A stretch of DNA of 64,000 nt from Belliella filtrata (GCF_022549775.1 NZ_JAKZGP010000016.1:1-64000), one strand, 5' to 3'. Shown: positions 37,056 through 47,852, numbered from the stretch's first letter. The notes: generated by a model from the sequence alone, not told the origin. Translations and numbers: made by a program.

Positions 37056-38351
37056 ATGAATAATTTCATAGAAGAATTGCGCTGGAGAGGAATGCTCCAA
37101 GATATGACACCAGAGATTGAAGAACACCTTAACAAAGGTATGGCTTCAGCATATCTAGGCTTTGATCCTACGGCAGATTCTCTACATATTGGACACTTGG
37201 TAGGTGTAATGACACTTTTACACTTTCAAAGGGCAGGTCACAAGCCTTTTGCGCTCGTAGGTGGTGCCACTGGTATGATTGGAGATCCAAGCTTCAAATC
37301 TGCTGAAAGAAACCTCCTAGATACGGCTACTTTAGATCACAATGTCGCTGGTATCAAAAGGCAGTTGGGTAAGTTTTTGAATTTTCAGCAAGGGGCTGAA
37401 AACAAAGCTGAACTAGTCAATAATTATGATTGGATGTCTCAATTTTCATTTCTTGATTTTATCAGAGATGTTGGTAAGCATATCACCGTAAACTACATGA
37501 TGTCTAAGGATTCTGTCAAAAGAAGACTTGAAGATGGAAATGGCCTTTCGTTTACAGAATTTACCTACCAGCTGATTCAAGGATATGATTTCTTCCATCT
37601 TTGGAAAAACGAGAACGTGAGCATTCAACTTGGAGGTTCCGACCAATGGGGAAATATCGTCACTGGTACTGAAATGATCAGAAGAATGGGAAGTGGGTCT
37701 GCTTTTGCCCTGACTGTACCATTGATCACCAAAGCTGACGGAACTAAGTTTGGAAAAACAGAGGGTGGGTCAGTCTGGTTAGATCCTGAGAAAACATCAC
37801 CTTATGCTTTCTACCAGTTCTGGCTAAATGTTTCTGATGAAGATGCCTCAAAATACATCAGGATATTCACTACCCTTGATCAAGCAACTATTGAAAGCAT
37901 GGAAGCGGAACATAAACAAGCTCCACATTTGCGAATTTTACAAAAAGAAATAGCAAAGCAAGTGACTACTATGGTTCACAGTGAAGCTGACTATGAAATG
38001 GCTTTGAAAGCTTCCGCCATCCTATTTGGAAAATCATCCACGGAAGATCTTGCTGCATTAGACGAGCGAACTTTCCTTCAAGTGTTTGAAGGTGTGCCTC
38101 AGGTTGCTATCGATAGGGCTTCTTATGAAGGTACTACTTCAGTTTTGGATTTATTGGCAGAGCAATCTGGCAACGCCATTTTCCCTTCCAAGGGTGAAGC
38201 CAGAAAAATGATCCAAGGTGGTGGTGTGAGTATCAACAAAGAAAAGGTAGCAGATCCGAATGCTTCTGTTTCCGCCTCTTTGCTTCAGAACAAATACCTA
38301 TTGGTTCAAAAAGGCAAAAAGAACTATTACATCATCGAAGTAGATGCTTAA
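37056..38351 (+). CDS. tyrS: Tyrosyl-tRNA synthetase
   Basis: This 431-residue class I synthetase charges tRNA-Tyr. The HIGH motif is HIGH at 44-47 in [10 protein letters not shown]; the KMSKS equivalent is KFGKT in [14 protein letters not shown]. Conserved [10 protein letters not shown] and YQLIQGYDF mark the tyrosine site. A C-terminal S4 RNA-binding domain includes [20 protein letters not shown]. Length is normal for the bacterial TyrS form. It stands alone with its own promoter and a terminator region downstream. Confidence 0.97.
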   Translation: MNNFIEELRWRGMLQDMTPEIEEHLNKGMASAYLGFDPTADSLHIGHLVGVMTLLHFQRAGHKPFALVGGATGMIGDPSFKSAERNLLDTATLDHNVAGIKRQLGKFLNFQQGAENKAELVNNYDWMSQFSFLDFIRDVGKHITVNYMMSKDSVKRRLEDGNGLSFTEFTYQLIQGYDFFHLWKNENVSIQLGGSDQWGNIVTGTEMIRRMGSGSAFALTVPLITKADGTKFGKTEGGSVWLDPEKTSPYAFYQFWLNVSDEDASKYIRIFTTLDQATIESMEAEHKQAPHLRILQKEIAKQVTTMVHSEADYEMALKASAILFGKSSTEDLAALDERTFLQVFEGVPQVAIDRASYEGTTSVLDLLAEQSGNAIFPSKGEARKMIQGGGVSINKEKVADPNASVSASLLQNKYLLVQKGKKNYYIIEVDA

Positions 38352-38615
38352 ATTAATTCCAATCAGGATTAATTGTTCTAAAGGCTCAAATGTTGATTGA
38401 ATAGATATTAACTGATACAATATAATTGTTGATTTTATCCGAATTAGATCATTTGCACTTTGCCATTCATATCAATTTATAGCAGAATCTTCGAAATAGC
38501 ATGAAGGATTTGGTTACTGGCATCTTTGTAGGTATACTGATTCCCTTTTAAAATAAAGCAAATCCGGTTAAACGCTTAAGAGACTTTATTCTAAAATTTC
38601 TTAAAAATTAAAAAA
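38352..38615. other. Intergenic stretch after tyrS
   Basis: I see no gene in this A/T-rich stretch between tyrS and the hairpin at 38616. No strong promoter or structured RNA could be supported. Confidence 0.4.
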
Positions 38616-38662
38616 CCACATGGCTCAAAGTCTTTTTTACTTGACTTTGATTCATGTGGCTT
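38616..38662. terminator. Strong bidirectional terminator
   Basis: A 17-base arm beginning CCACATGGC (38616) pairs with an arm ending CATGTGG (38659) with two mismatches, flanked by A-rich sequence on the left. It lies between convergent tyrS and the tricorn-like protease gene and can stop both. Confidence 0.75.
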
Positions 38663-38704
38663 TCATTTGAACAACATTCAAAAAACTTCGTCCTTTTCCT
38701 AGAT

Positions 38705-41700
38705 TTAAATGTCTTTCAGCAATTCTTCAACAGCTCTTTCTAGCTGTTGGTCAACGCCTTGATCTATTTTTCCGGGCATGTTTTTCACTTGGAATTGTGG
38801 CGCCGTTTCGTTGTTTTCCATCCACTCACCAGCTTTATTTTTAGCTGAAATTGGCACCACACCCCATCTTGTCCCATCTGGCAATGCTTCCCACCCAGCA
38901 AAGGAGCAAGTACCTGGAGTAGGCATACCTACAGTTTTACCAATTTTCAAATCTGTATACCCACAAGCAAAACAATGTCCATCTGAATAGTTGGCTTCAT
39001 TGAACATGGCCAAAGTTGGTTTAGTCCATCTGAAAGTAGGTTCATAGCCTACCTCTCTGTCTTCTGTGGCATAGGTGATGAATTTTTCTCCCGTAAAAAA
39101 CATCGCCAAATCAGCAACCAAGTCACCTCCCCCATTGAACCTAGTGTCTACAATGATACCTTCTTTATCGTGAAACTTACCCATCATCTCTTCATAGATA
39201 TTTCTATATGGGCCATCCGACATACCTGGAATATGAACATATCCGAGCTTCCCATCAGAAAGCTTCTCCACCTCTTCTTGGTTCTTCTTTACCCATCGCG
39301 TATAAAGCAACCTGTTTTCTTCTCCAAGGGTAATTGGCTTTACCGTGATTTGTTGACGTGAATTTGACTTAGGGTCAAGTACGGTCAGAAGTGTAAACTT
39401 ATCTGCTTTTCTATTGAAGTACTGTGCTACATCCTTGTCTTCAGCTATGGTCACGCCATCGATGCTTTCGATGATCATACCAGGCTTGACAGACAATGAA
39501 GACTTATCCAATGGCGATCCCTTGATGATTTCAGCAATCTTGATACCAGGTCCTGAATGCTCATAATCCATAAAAATACCCAAAGCTGCTGTCGCATCTG
39601 CTTGTGGTACAGTCCTATTGTATCTGGCTCCAGCATGAGATACGTTCAACTCTCCAATCATCTCAGACAACATTTCGGCAAACTCATAACCATTACCAAT
39701 ATGTGGCAAGTATTTTTTATAAGACTCCGCTAACTGATCCCATTCTACACCATGCATATCAGGTGTATAAAACACTCCTTTGGTTCTTATATTAACATGA
39801 TCAAATAGATGTGCTCTCTCAGCCTCCGTGTCCATGTCCATCTCTCCTTGAATCTTGACAGCTTCTCGCTTGGTTCCATTACTTGTGATCTTTGATATGC
39901 TTCCACCACTAAGTAAGTAAAGGTTTTTCATCTCTTTGTCCCATTCCAAACTACCCCCAGTTGCATCGAGCTTGAGTTCCATCTTTGTTTCCTTCGTTCT
40001 TAGATCAGTACTCCAAAGGTTCATTCCCTTTTCAAACCTAGCAAGATAATAAAGCTTCTCTCCTTCTTTGTCCAACACAGCATCTCCCAATGATGAAGAA
40101 TGAATAGTCAGCTTAGCTTTGCGCAGCTCGATATCCTCAAGCTCTATTTTTAAATCTTCTACCTTTTTATCATCCTTCTTTTCGTCCTTTTTATCGTCTT
40201 TCTTATCATCACCTTTTGCTGCTTTTTCGATCTCTTTCATCAAATCATAGTCTTCTTTGCTCATGCTGAACTTTTCATAAGCCTCTTTGGTGAAAAACAT
40301 GGTAAACACATCATATTGGGCACCGCCACTTGTTGCAAAGCCTTTTAGACCATCTCTATCTGAAAACCAAAGCATTTGTTTTCCACCATTGACCCATTTA
40401 GGTTTTCTATCTCCATATCCAGATTTGGTAAGGTTTTCCATAGGCAACTTGCCAGAAGCATCTAGTAAAACCACTTCACCGTTTGCCATAGTCGGGCTGT
40501 ATGAGGCCAATAGCCACTTGCTGTCAGGACTCCAAGTGAAATACTGATCCCCATCTCTCATATGCATCAGCTGCTCTGGTCCCATCAATGTGACCGTAGA
40601 CTTAGAAGATAGGTCCATTACTTTCAAGTTTCTTCTCGCTTGGACATATGCAAGCTTTTTCCCATCTGGAGACAATACAGGTAGGTAGTTATCATGCTCA
40701 TTTTCAACGAGTGGCTTCTCCTCTATTAAAGTACTTGCGTAGAAGAAAGGCTCTTCTTTTTCTCGAACCTTTTTTGCTTGATAAATTGTCCATTTGCCAT
40801 TTCTTTCACTTGCATAGACTATGGATTTTCCATCAGGTGCAAACTGAACAAATTGTTCTTGTTCTGGTGTATTGGTGATTCTTTTGGTCAGGCCACCTTC
40901 CACTGAGGTCACGAATACTTCACCTCTTGCGATGAATGCAATCTCTTTTCCATCAGGAGAAATGGACATCTCTCTCACTCCACCACTGATATTGATAAAG
41001 CTGTCTGGATTTTGAATTGCTTGTGTTTTGATGCTTACTTCCAGTTTTTTTGGTGACTCTCCATCCTTCAAAGTATAGAGCTCCCCATCATATGAAAAGG
41101 ACATCAATCCCTCATCGGAAATACTCAAGAATCTTACTGGAAAGTCTTTGAAATCTGTCAATGCAGTTTTTTGAGAAGGATTGGCAAGGTTCATTTTAAA
41201 TACATTAAATGAACCTTTCTCTTCGGATAGGTAATAGATAGATTTTTCATCGGGAGAAAAAACTGGATTCCTGTCTTCACCTCCAAAAGTAGTCAGCATA
41301 CTGTGAGATTTTTTCTCGGAATCATACATCCAAATATCTCTCGTGATAGCTGATTGATGTTTTTTTCTCCACTCATTTTCACCACCCTTTTTATCATGGT
41401 AGATCATCTTGCCACCATCCTTACTCACTTGAACATACTCGGCAGGTATAGTCCACAACTGATCTACTCTCCCACCTTTCAAGGGTACTTGATATAGTTC
41501 AGGTTGTGAGCCTGTTGGGTATTGTCTATGATTAGCTGCATCTTGTCTTGACCCGCCAAAGATCACACCTTTATTGTCTGATGAAAAAGCATATGGAAAT
41601 TCATCATTTGAATGATAGGTAAGTCTTTGGGCAGCACCTCCATCTACTGACATCACAAATACATCAAAGTTGCCGTACCTATCAGAGGCGAAGGCAATCT

Positions 41701-41935
41701 GCTGTCCATCTTTGCTCCATACGGGCATGAAATCATGCGCTTCATGAAATGTCAGCTGAGTAGCTTTTCCACCTGAAGAGGGAATGGTATACAAATCCCC
41801 TTTGTAGGTGAAAGCTATTTGCTTACCATCTGGAGAAATAGAGGGATACCTAAGCCAATTTGGGGCATCTTGGGCTGATAGACCACCAAAAACCCCACAA
41901 AGTAATAGGGAAAAACAAATGTTTATTATTCTCAT
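38705..41935 (-). CDS. Tricorn-like S41 protease
   Basis: The ATG at 41935 gives 1076 residues with a signal peptide (MRIINICFSLLLCGVFGGLSAQ); the frame runs 12 codons further. Domains are an N-terminal beta-propeller of WD40/TolB-like repeats with SPDGK motifs, a second propeller, an acidic-basic linker with repeated KKDDKK, a PDZ domain and the C-terminal S41 protease. The nucleophile is expected at Ser984 in NYSDGHCF, matching the tricorn SDG motif. Bacterial exported homologs degrade peptides in the periplasm. The gene is monocistronic and ends at a strong hairpin. Confidence 0.93.
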   Translation of the reverse strand: MRIINICFSLLLCGVFGGLSAQDAPNWLRYPSISPDGKQIAFTYKGDLYTIPSSGGKATQLTFHEAHDFMPVWSKDGQQIAFASDRYGNFDVFVMSVDGGAAQRLTYHSNDEFPYAFSSDNKGVIFGGSRQDAANHRQYPTGSQPELYQVPLKGGRVDQLWTIPAEYVQVSKDGGKMIYHDKKGGENEWRKKHQSAITRDIWMYDSEKKSHSMLTTFGGEDRNPVFSPDEKSIYYLSEEKGSFNVFKMNLANPSQKTALTDFKDFPVRFLSISDEGLMSFSYDGELYTLKDGESPKKLEVSIKTQAIQNPDSFINISGGVREMSISPDGKEIAFIARGEVFVTSVEGGLTKRITNTPEQEQFVQFAPDGKSIVYASERNGKWTIYQAKKVREKEEPFFYASTLIEEKPLVENEHDNYLPVLSPDGKKLAYVQARRNLKVMDLSSKSTVTLMGPEQLMHMRDGDQYFTWSPDSKWLLASYSPTMANGEVVLLDASGKLPMENLTKSGYGDRKPKWVNGGKQMLWFSDRDGLKGFATSGGAQYDVFTMFFTKEAYEKFSMSKEDYDLMKEIEKAAKGDDKKDDKKDEKKDDKKVEDLKIELEDIELRKAKLTIHSSSLGDAVLDKEGEKLYYLARFEKGMNLWSTDLRTKETKMELKLDATGGSLEWDKEMKNLYLLSGGSISKITSNGTKREAVKIQGEMDMDTEAERAHLFDHVNIRTKGVFYTPDMHGVEWDQLAESYKKYLPHIGNGYEFAEMLSEMIGELNVSHAGARYNRTVPQADATAALGIFMDYEHSGPGIKIAEIIKGSPLDKSSLSVKPGMIIESIDGVTIAEDKDVAQYFNRKADKFTLLTVLDPKSNSRQQITVKPITLGEENRLLYTRWVKKNQEEVEKLSDGKLGYVHIPGMSDGPYRNIYEEMMGKFHDKEGIIVDTRFNGGGDLVADLAMFFTGEKFITYATEDREVGYEPTFRWTKPTLAMFNEANYSDGHCFACGYTDLKIGKTVGMPTPGTCSFAGWEALPDGTRWGVVPISAKNKAGEWMENNETAPQFQVKNMPGKIDQGVDQQLERAVEELLKDI

Positions 41936-42012
41936 ATATTTAGGTTTTATTTTTTGCTTAAAATTAAACATTTCAAGTAAGCTAAATGCTGAAATTACAC
42001 TAGTGGATTTTA

Positions 42013-43746
42013 TCAGAATGCTGGTGGAACTTCAAAGACCATCCTTTCTCCAGAGTTAGGATGTGTAAAGGCTAGTAAGGCTGCGTGTAAACAAAGTCTA
42101 TCCGCCTTTTTTCCATACAAATCATCTCCAACAATGGGTAATCCAAGACCTGCATCATGTGCCGCATGTACTCTGAGTTGGTGTGTCCGTCCTGTGATCG
42201 GGTAGAATTCCACACGTGTCTTTCCACCTGTCTTTTCTACTACTTCATACCTTGTCTCTGCGGGTTTGCCGTATTCGTAGCAAACTACTTGTCTTGGCCT
42301 ATTGTCCAAATCCACCCTCAAGGGCAAATTTATCACGCCTGACTCTTGATCAAGCTCTCCATCTAGCAAGGCAATGTACTTTTTTTCTACAGTTCGCTTG
42401 ATAAATTGAGCCTGAAGCTGTCGGTGAGCTTTTTTTGTTTTCGCCACAAGAATGATCCCGGATGTGCTCTGATCCAGTCTATGCACCAATACCGCATCTG
42501 GATGAATGTCGCTTATTCGCTTTTGTACAGAATCGACTACGTTTTTGCCTGGAACAGAGAGAAACTCCGCAGGTTTGTCGATCAACATCAATACTTCATC
42601 TTCATATAGTACCCTGAACTCCTTTCCTTCAGCTGGATTTGAGAGCATGGGATTTTCATCTACGACTATTCCCTGAAGCATGTGACCAAGTATGGGTTCA
42701 CATTTGCTCCTACAGGCAGGGTAAAATTCTCCGTGCTTCCTAACTTCAGATTTGGGAGACCTTCCCCACCAAAATTCCGCCATGGCAATTGGTGTCAATT
42801 GATTGGCATAAGCATAGTGAAGCAATTTTGGAGCTGCGCATTCTCCCGCAGCTGCAGGAATGGGCAGGTTAAGCTCCTTAAGAAAAATCTGCTTCAAGCT
42901 TTTCAACTCTGCCTTAGCATTTAAAAATTGATACTCATCAAAAAGTCTGTCCTGCAATATTTGTGATCTTTCTTTTCTTTCTGACTTAAGAGATGAAAGT
43001 TTTTGTTCAAATGGATAAACCTCTGCTTCAAGTGCTTCAATTTGAAGGGTCAATTCCTGCTCAAGCTTTCGTTGAAAATACTGCATCTTTAAACTTTCTT
43101 CACGCTGACCTTCCATGAATACCTCATATTGAACTTCATCCAGTTCCTTTACTTTTTGAGACCGAATGGCTTTTCTCAGTTTTTGAGCAGCTTTGACTTT
43201 GGAGCGACCATCAGCGATTTTTTTTGCTGCAGCTTCCCGAAATTTCAATAGGTTTTCTTTTTTATTGATAAATTCGTTATCCTTTTCTAATGATTCGATC
43301 CTCCTATTCAAATCATTGAGCACTGCTTCCTCTTTCTTAAAAAAACCATCATTAGCCAGCATATCAAATACTGGTGGCACAAAATATGTATGGTGATTGC
43401 TGTCTGCTAGCTTACCTGAAAAGGCAGCTATGAATCCCAACTTTCCATCTTGGCTTTTAACCACCAAAACTCCAAACATTTTGCCTATCGCCAAACGCTC
43501 ATCATCTTTATCAAAACCAAAATTATGTTTCCAATCCTGTTGATTTGAAAGATATGCTTTGAGTTTTTGGGCTGCTAATAATGAAATGGCTGAAGGTTGG
43601 TAATAGAATGGGAAATTAAACTTTTCAGGTAGTTGTAGAGTTTGAATTTCCTGATCAAGAGGAATGAACTTCTTCAAATTTGGGAGTTTTGATTTCCGCA
43701 AATGTAAAAATGATTTATCGTTTATCGAAATTTTAAGATCGATCAT
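42013..43746 (-). CDS. RluA-family pseudouridine synthase with long N-terminal extension
   Basis: This 577-residue protein has the RluA/RsuA-type catalytic domain in the C-terminal 200 residues: Asp425 in HRLDQSTSG, followed by PITGRTHQLRVH and GDDLYG. The N-terminal 350 residues are unusual. They contain a long Lys/Glu-rich coiled coil (about 145-275) and a segment with Cys residues (GECAAPKLLHYA, YPACRSKC). Typical RluA proteins are about 220-330 residues. Long forms of this kind occur in Bacteroidota; the extension may select the rRNA or tRNA substrate. It isomerises uridine in RNA; the target is not known. Confidence 0.9.
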   Translation of the reverse strand: MIDLKISINDKSFLHLRKSKLPNLKKFIPLDQEIQTLQLPEKFNFPFYYQPSAISLLAAQKLKAYLSNQQDWKHNFGFDKDDERLAIGKMFGVLVVKSQDGKLGFIAAFSGKLADSNHHTYFVPPVFDMLANDGFFKKEEAVLNDLNRRIESLEKDNEFINKKENLLKFREAAAKKIADGRSKVKAAQKLRKAIRSQKVKELDEVQYEVFMEGQREESLKMQYFQRKLEQELTLQIEALEAEVYPFEQKLSSLKSERKERSQILQDRLFDEYQFLNAKAELKSLKQIFLKELNLPIPAAAGECAAPKLLHYAYANQLTPIAMAEFWWGRSPKSEVRKHGEFYPACRSKCEPILGHMLQGIVVDENPMLSNPAEGKEFRVLYEDEVLMLIDKPAEFLSVPGKNVVDSVQKRISDIHPDAVLVHRLDQSTSGIILVAKTKKAHRQLQAQFIKRTVEKKYIALLDGELDQESGVINLPLRVDLDNRPRQVVCYEYGKPAETRYEVVEKTGGKTRVEFYPITGRTHQLRVHAAHDAGLGLPIVGDDLYGKKADRLCLHAALLAFTHPNSGERMVFEVPPAF

Positions 43747-43854
43747 CTAAAGTGCAAAGCATGCAAAAATGAATGGCAAAGTGTGCTTTGAATTTTCCTT
43801 AATATAACCTAGGATCAAAAAAATAGTATAATCAAAGACTAACCAAACAACCAT

Positions 43855-46143
43855 ATGATACAATCTGAATTAACCACCCAGAATCCCAAAATTTATATTT
43901 TTCTACCACTTTACTATACACTGTGGGCTGATAGTGTTCTGACACCCTTGGAGATTGAAGAGATGAAATCGCTGATCTCCAGACAAAAATGGATCAATCC
44001 GATAGAAAAAAATATGCTCATAGAGCATCTCAATCCTGCTTTACCACCTAAGCCAAAATTGCTCAAATCTTGGAAAAAGGAGATCAAGAATCTTGAGATC
44101 TCTGCCGACAGTGGTTTGACCTCTATCGGTCTCAAACTGGTGGAGAAGTATGATCCTGATGCAAAATTTTCGGAAGCTGAAATTAAAGATTTCCATCACA
44201 CAGAACTTGCGTTGGGGCTATTAGGAAAAGAGGCTGGGTACGCCTTTAGAACGGGACATGATACAATCACTACCAGCCATGTCTCAGATAGTTCTTTTGA
44301 TGTTGCAGAAATGATCGCGCTTCTGGACGGTGATCAACAAAAGATCATACAAAAAGTAAAAAAGATAATCTCCGATCCAAGTTTTGCTTATCGGGAATAT
44401 GAAAGTTTGAGTGATCAAAGAGAGCAAGTGCTCGCATGGTGCAAGGTTTTGTCAGATCATGGTTTAGGTGCATGGGCATTCCCAAAATTTGCAGGTGGAA
44501 AAGATGATATGAAAGGATATTTCACCATCATGGAAACCCTTTCCTATCATGACTTAAGTTTAGTGATAAAATTTGGAGTACAATTTGGACTTTGGGGAAT
44601 GAGTGTTTTTTTCTTAGGTACAGACAAGCACCATAAAAAATACCTTAAGGATATTGGAAGTCTTGAGCTTCCTGGCTGCTTTGCGATGACAGAAACTGGA
44701 CATGGCTCGAATGTACGCGGCTTGGAGACCACGGCTACTTATGACCATAGAGCTGGGACCTTCACCATACATACTCCAAATCCAGATGCCAGAAAAGAGT
44801 ATATCGGAAATGCAGCTGTTCATGGTCAAATGGCAACTGTATTTGCAAAACTCATCATTGACGGGGAGGATTTTGGAGTAAATGCCTTTATTGTTCCTTT
44901 AAGAGATCAAGAAGGAAATCTTGTTAAAGGTGTTCAGATCGAAGATTGCGGTAGAAAAATGGGCTTAAACGGGGTTGATAATGGGGTGATCTACTTTGAT
45001 AATGTGGTGATTCCAAAAGATCAAATGCTCGATAGGTTCTCTACTGTCAATGATGAGGGTGAGTTTGAAAGTGAAATAAGTTCTGACAACAGAAGGTTCT
45101 TCACCATGCTTGGTACGCTTGTAGGTGGAAGAATAGGCATTCCTAGATCTGCACTTTCAGCTGCCAAAACTGGACTAACGATAGCCATAAGACACGGTGA
45201 AAAACGAAAGCAATTCGGGCCAGAAGGCGGTGCTGAAGTTCCAATTTTGAACTACAGAATGCATCAAAGAAGGTTAATGCCACCCTTAGCTGCTAGTTAT
45301 GCGCTACATTTTGGATTAAGGTATTTGACCAAAAGATTTTTGGAAAGAACTGAAGAGGAAGCTCAAGAGATAGAAGCCTTGGCTGCGGGAATGAAAGCAT
45401 ATACCACTTGGTTTGCCACAGCGACCCTGCAAGAATGTAGAGAGGCTTGCGGTGGTAAAGGATATCTATCAGAGAATCGAATAGATGCCCTCAAAAATGA
45501 TACAGATGTATATACTACCTTCGAAGGTGACAATGTTGTCTTGATGCAATTGGTTGCTAAGAATAGGCTAACTGAATTCAGACAGGAATTTGGTGATATG
45601 AATATGTTCACGATATTCAACTATGTAGTCAGTCAAGCTAAAACTAGCCTGTCCGAAAAAAATCCATTGATCATCAGAAGTACTGATCAGGCTCATTTAT
45701 TGGATATGGATTTTCACCTTAGCGCTTTTAAATATCGAGAAAGAGCTATATTGGCTAGTGCTGCGCAAAGAATCAAAAAACATATCGATGAAGGTATGGA
45801 CTCATTCGATGCTTTCAATGTAGTCCAACACCATCTTTTGAATGTGGGTCAAGCTTATATAGAAAGAATTATCCTTGAGGAGTTTCAAAAGGAAATCATT
45901 GCTACTCCTAATTACGGAGTAAAGACCGCACTAACCCAATTGTGTCAGCTATTTGCACTTCATACCATTGAGAAGAATAGAGGTTGGTATTTGGAGCAAG
46001 GCTATATGGAAGGTGTCAAAACCAAGGCTATCCGAAAAGAAGTAAATCAGCTGTGTTGGGAGATCAGAAAGAATGCATTGGCTTTGACAGCCTCATTTGG
46101 TATCCCAGAATCTTGCATAGCTGCCCCTATAGCAAAAATTTAA
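43855..46143 (+). CDS. Acyl-CoA oxidase/dehydrogenase-like flavoprotein
   Basis: This 762-residue protein has an N-terminal helical part of about 100 residues, then an acyl-CoA dehydrogenase fold and an ACOX-type C-terminal domain. Motifs include FAMTETGHGSNVRG (flavin site), GNAAVHGQ, RKQFGPEGG, and the catalytic Glu557 in TTFEGDN within a stretch beginning CGGKGYLSENRIDA. It oxidises acyl-CoA at the alpha-beta bond, either passing electrons to oxygen or a flavoprotein. The long form resembles eukaryotic ACOX more than short dehydrogenases. It is a single gene, divergent from the pseudouridine synthase gene. Confidence 0.9.
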   Translation: MIQSELTTQNPKIYIFLPLYYTLWADSVLTPLEIEEMKSLISRQKWINPIEKNMLIEHLNPALPPKPKLLKSWKKEIKNLEISADSGLTSIGLKLVEKYDPDAKFSEAEIKDFHHTELALGLLGKEAGYAFRTGHDTITTSHVSDSSFDVAEMIALLDGDQQKIIQKVKKIISDPSFAYREYESLSDQREQVLAWCKVLSDHGLGAWAFPKFAGGKDDMKGYFTIMETLSYHDLSLVIKFGVQFGLWGMSVFFLGTDKHHKKYLKDIGSLELPGCFAMTETGHGSNVRGLETTATYDHRAGTFTIHTPNPDARKEYIGNAAVHGQMATVFAKLIIDGEDFGVNAFIVPLRDQEGNLVKGVQIEDCGRKMGLNGVDNGVIYFDNVVIPKDQMLDRFSTVNDEGEFESEISSDNRRFFTMLGTLVGGRIGIPRSALSAAKTGLTIAIRHGEKRKQFGPEGGAEVPILNYRMHQRRLMPPLAASYALHFGLRYLTKRFLERTEEEAQEIEALAAGMKAYTTWFATATLQECREACGGKGYLSENRIDALKNDTDVYTTFEGDNVVLMQLVAKNRLTEFRQEFGDMNMFTIFNYVVSQAKTSLSEKNPLIIRSTDQAHLLDMDFHLSAFKYRERAILASAAQRIKKHIDEGMDSFDAFNVVQHHLLNVGQAYIERIILEEFQKEIIATPNYGVKTALTQLCQLFALHTIEKNRGWYLEQGYMEGVKTKAIRKEVNQLCWEIRKNALALTASFGIPESCIAAPIAKI

Positions 46144-46351
46144 GACTCAGTTCAATGTCGTTTAGTCTAGACCTGTCAAATTTACTATCAAATAGTGTAA
46201 GTGCAAGATATGTGTCTCATTCACAATACATTGATCATACTTTCCGGGTCTTCTCAGCTAAATTTTAAAAGACATTAAATTTCACAGATTAATAGTTTAG
46301 GAGAAATTAGAAAAAAAATTGATACATTCGATTTCTAATTTCTCCTTTTCT

Positions 46352-47737
46352 ATGAAAACAACCCTAAAATTAATCTTGCTCCTTGCTATATTCTGCATAA
46401 CTGCGAACTTCAGTGTTCAATCGCAAGGAATCTACACCGCACGTGGGTATTGGGAAGAATCAAATAAGCCAACCTATAAGCAAATCAAGCATAAACAAGC
46501 TGTCGGCGACACACTTGAAGCAGAAGAGCTTGATTACTTGAATGATTTCGAGCTTTTCCTTTCCAATTACTACAATAAAATGTCTTCCGAAGAGCAGGAC
46601 CTTTATCAAAAGATGAAGACTCAATGGGACAGAGAAAGTAATAAGGGTTCATCTGTTATTTATCCAGCTGATCAATCAAATGATTTTGAATGGAGAGGAA
46701 GGGATCGGTTAGTTAGCATCGGTTATGGAATATGGTATGGTGCTTCTCTGGTATCACTTTTTGAGATTGACAATGCAGGGGTAGTAGGGATTCCAATGAT
46801 AACTGGCGGATTGTGGGCTCTAGGACCACTAATCAACCCGAAAAAATTTGAAGGTATTGATAGATCAGTGATCAGGGCAAACAATTCTGGAAGGCTTTTG
46901 GGGTTAGTTTATGGTGGTTCATTGGGGTTATTAGTCGCAGGAAATAGTAGTGATGAAGGAAAAATTGCCTTCATTGGTTCTACCATTGGCAGTATAGGTT
47001 TAGGTGAATACGCTTTTCAATTACAAAAGAAGAAAAGGTATTCTGAAGGACACATTGAAATCATGCGACACCATGGCTTACTAGGGAGCTACGTCGGGCT
47101 ATCTGCAATCGCAGCTGGTGACGGAGACCAAGGCTGGGTTTATGGTTTAGCCTCACTACTTGGAGGAGCAACAGGTCTTTATGTAGGAAATATTGCTTCT
47201 CGAAAATATCCTTATACCAAAGGTGATGGAAGATACGCTATCAACATGAGCAATGTAAGTGTGGGATTGGGTTTCGCAATTGCAAATGAAATAGCCTATA
47301 GTGGATCTGAAGGAAGTGGTTTGGCCCTTATTCCTGCTGGCTTTGGGGTCCTTGGAACATATTTAGGCCAGCGAAAAACTCAAGGAGTAAACTTAAGTGC
47401 AAAGCAAGGTAGTACCATAAACTATGCTTCCACAGGAGCTGCATTAGTAGGTGTAGGTATTGCTGCTCTAGCAGAAAGCGAGTCTGCAACGGTCTACCTA
47501 GCACTTGGATCAAGCTTTGCACTAATCACCCAAGAGCTTCTTTTTCATAAATACAAAAATGAAAACTTGAGGTTTCAAGGAAACATTGGTAAAACTGAAA
47601 AGAAAAATTTAAAGTATAATCTTGAAGTCAATCCTGAAAATTACTTTTTGAACCAACAACTACAAGCAAAGGCAAATAACTTCAGTAATTATGCTCAATT
47701 ATCTTCACCAATTGTGAATTTAAATTTCACATTTTGA
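46352..47737 (+). CDS. Hypothetical exported Gly-rich membrane protein
   Basis: The ATG at 46352 gives 461 residues with a signal peptide (MKTTLKLILLLAIFCITANFSVQSQ); the frame begins with an upstream TTG that is less likely. After an acidic segment (to about 120) come repeated Gly/Ala/Leu-rich segments of about 20 residues, such as GYGIWYGASLVSLF and GLVYGGSLGLLVAGNSS, in at least eight copies. They may be short strands or helices of an envelope protein. The C-terminus ends in NLNFTF, as many Bacteroidota outer-membrane proteins do. I do not recognise a family. Confidence 0.68.
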   Translation: MKTTLKLILLLAIFCITANFSVQSQGIYTARGYWEESNKPTYKQIKHKQAVGDTLEAEELDYLNDFELFLSNYYNKMSSEEQDLYQKMKTQWDRESNKGSSVIYPADQSNDFEWRGRDRLVSIGYGIWYGASLVSLFEIDNAGVVGIPMITGGLWALGPLINPKKFEGIDRSVIRANNSGRLLGLVYGGSLGLLVAGNSSDEGKIAFIGSTIGSIGLGEYAFQLQKKKRYSEGHIEIMRHHGLLGSYVGLSAIAAGDGDQGWVYGLASLLGGATGLYVGNIASRKYPYTKGDGRYAINMSNVSVGLGFAIANEIAYSGSEGSGLALIPAGFGVLGTYLGQRKTQGVNLSAKQGSTINYASTGAALVGVGIAALAESESATVYLALGSSFALITQELLFHKYKNENLRFQGNIGKTEKKNLKYNLEVNPENYFLNQQLQAKANNFSNYAQLSSPIVNLNFTF

Positions 47738-47827
47738 TATCAATTTCCCTTGATATTGGCATTACTTGGAAAGAATTGAAATGTGGTATACAGTTTCTTA
47801 TCACTAAATTTCCTAGCCCTAGATAAA

Positions 47828-47852
47828 AAAGGAGCTCGATTAGAGCTCCTTT
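47828..47852 (-). terminator. Rho-independent terminator overlapping a stop codon
   Basis: Perfect ten-base arms AAAGGAGCTC and GAGCTCCTTT with a five-base loop are followed on the minus strand by a T run. The stop codon of the 76-residue gene lies within the loop region. The same hairpin may end the convergent plus-strand gene. Confidence 0.88.

Noticed and set aside
40140-40230. Short repeated Lys/Asp codons in the tricorn-like gene as a possible DNA repeat
   Set aside because: The repeats encode a charged linker between domains and remain in frame. Low-complexity linkers are usual in this protein group.
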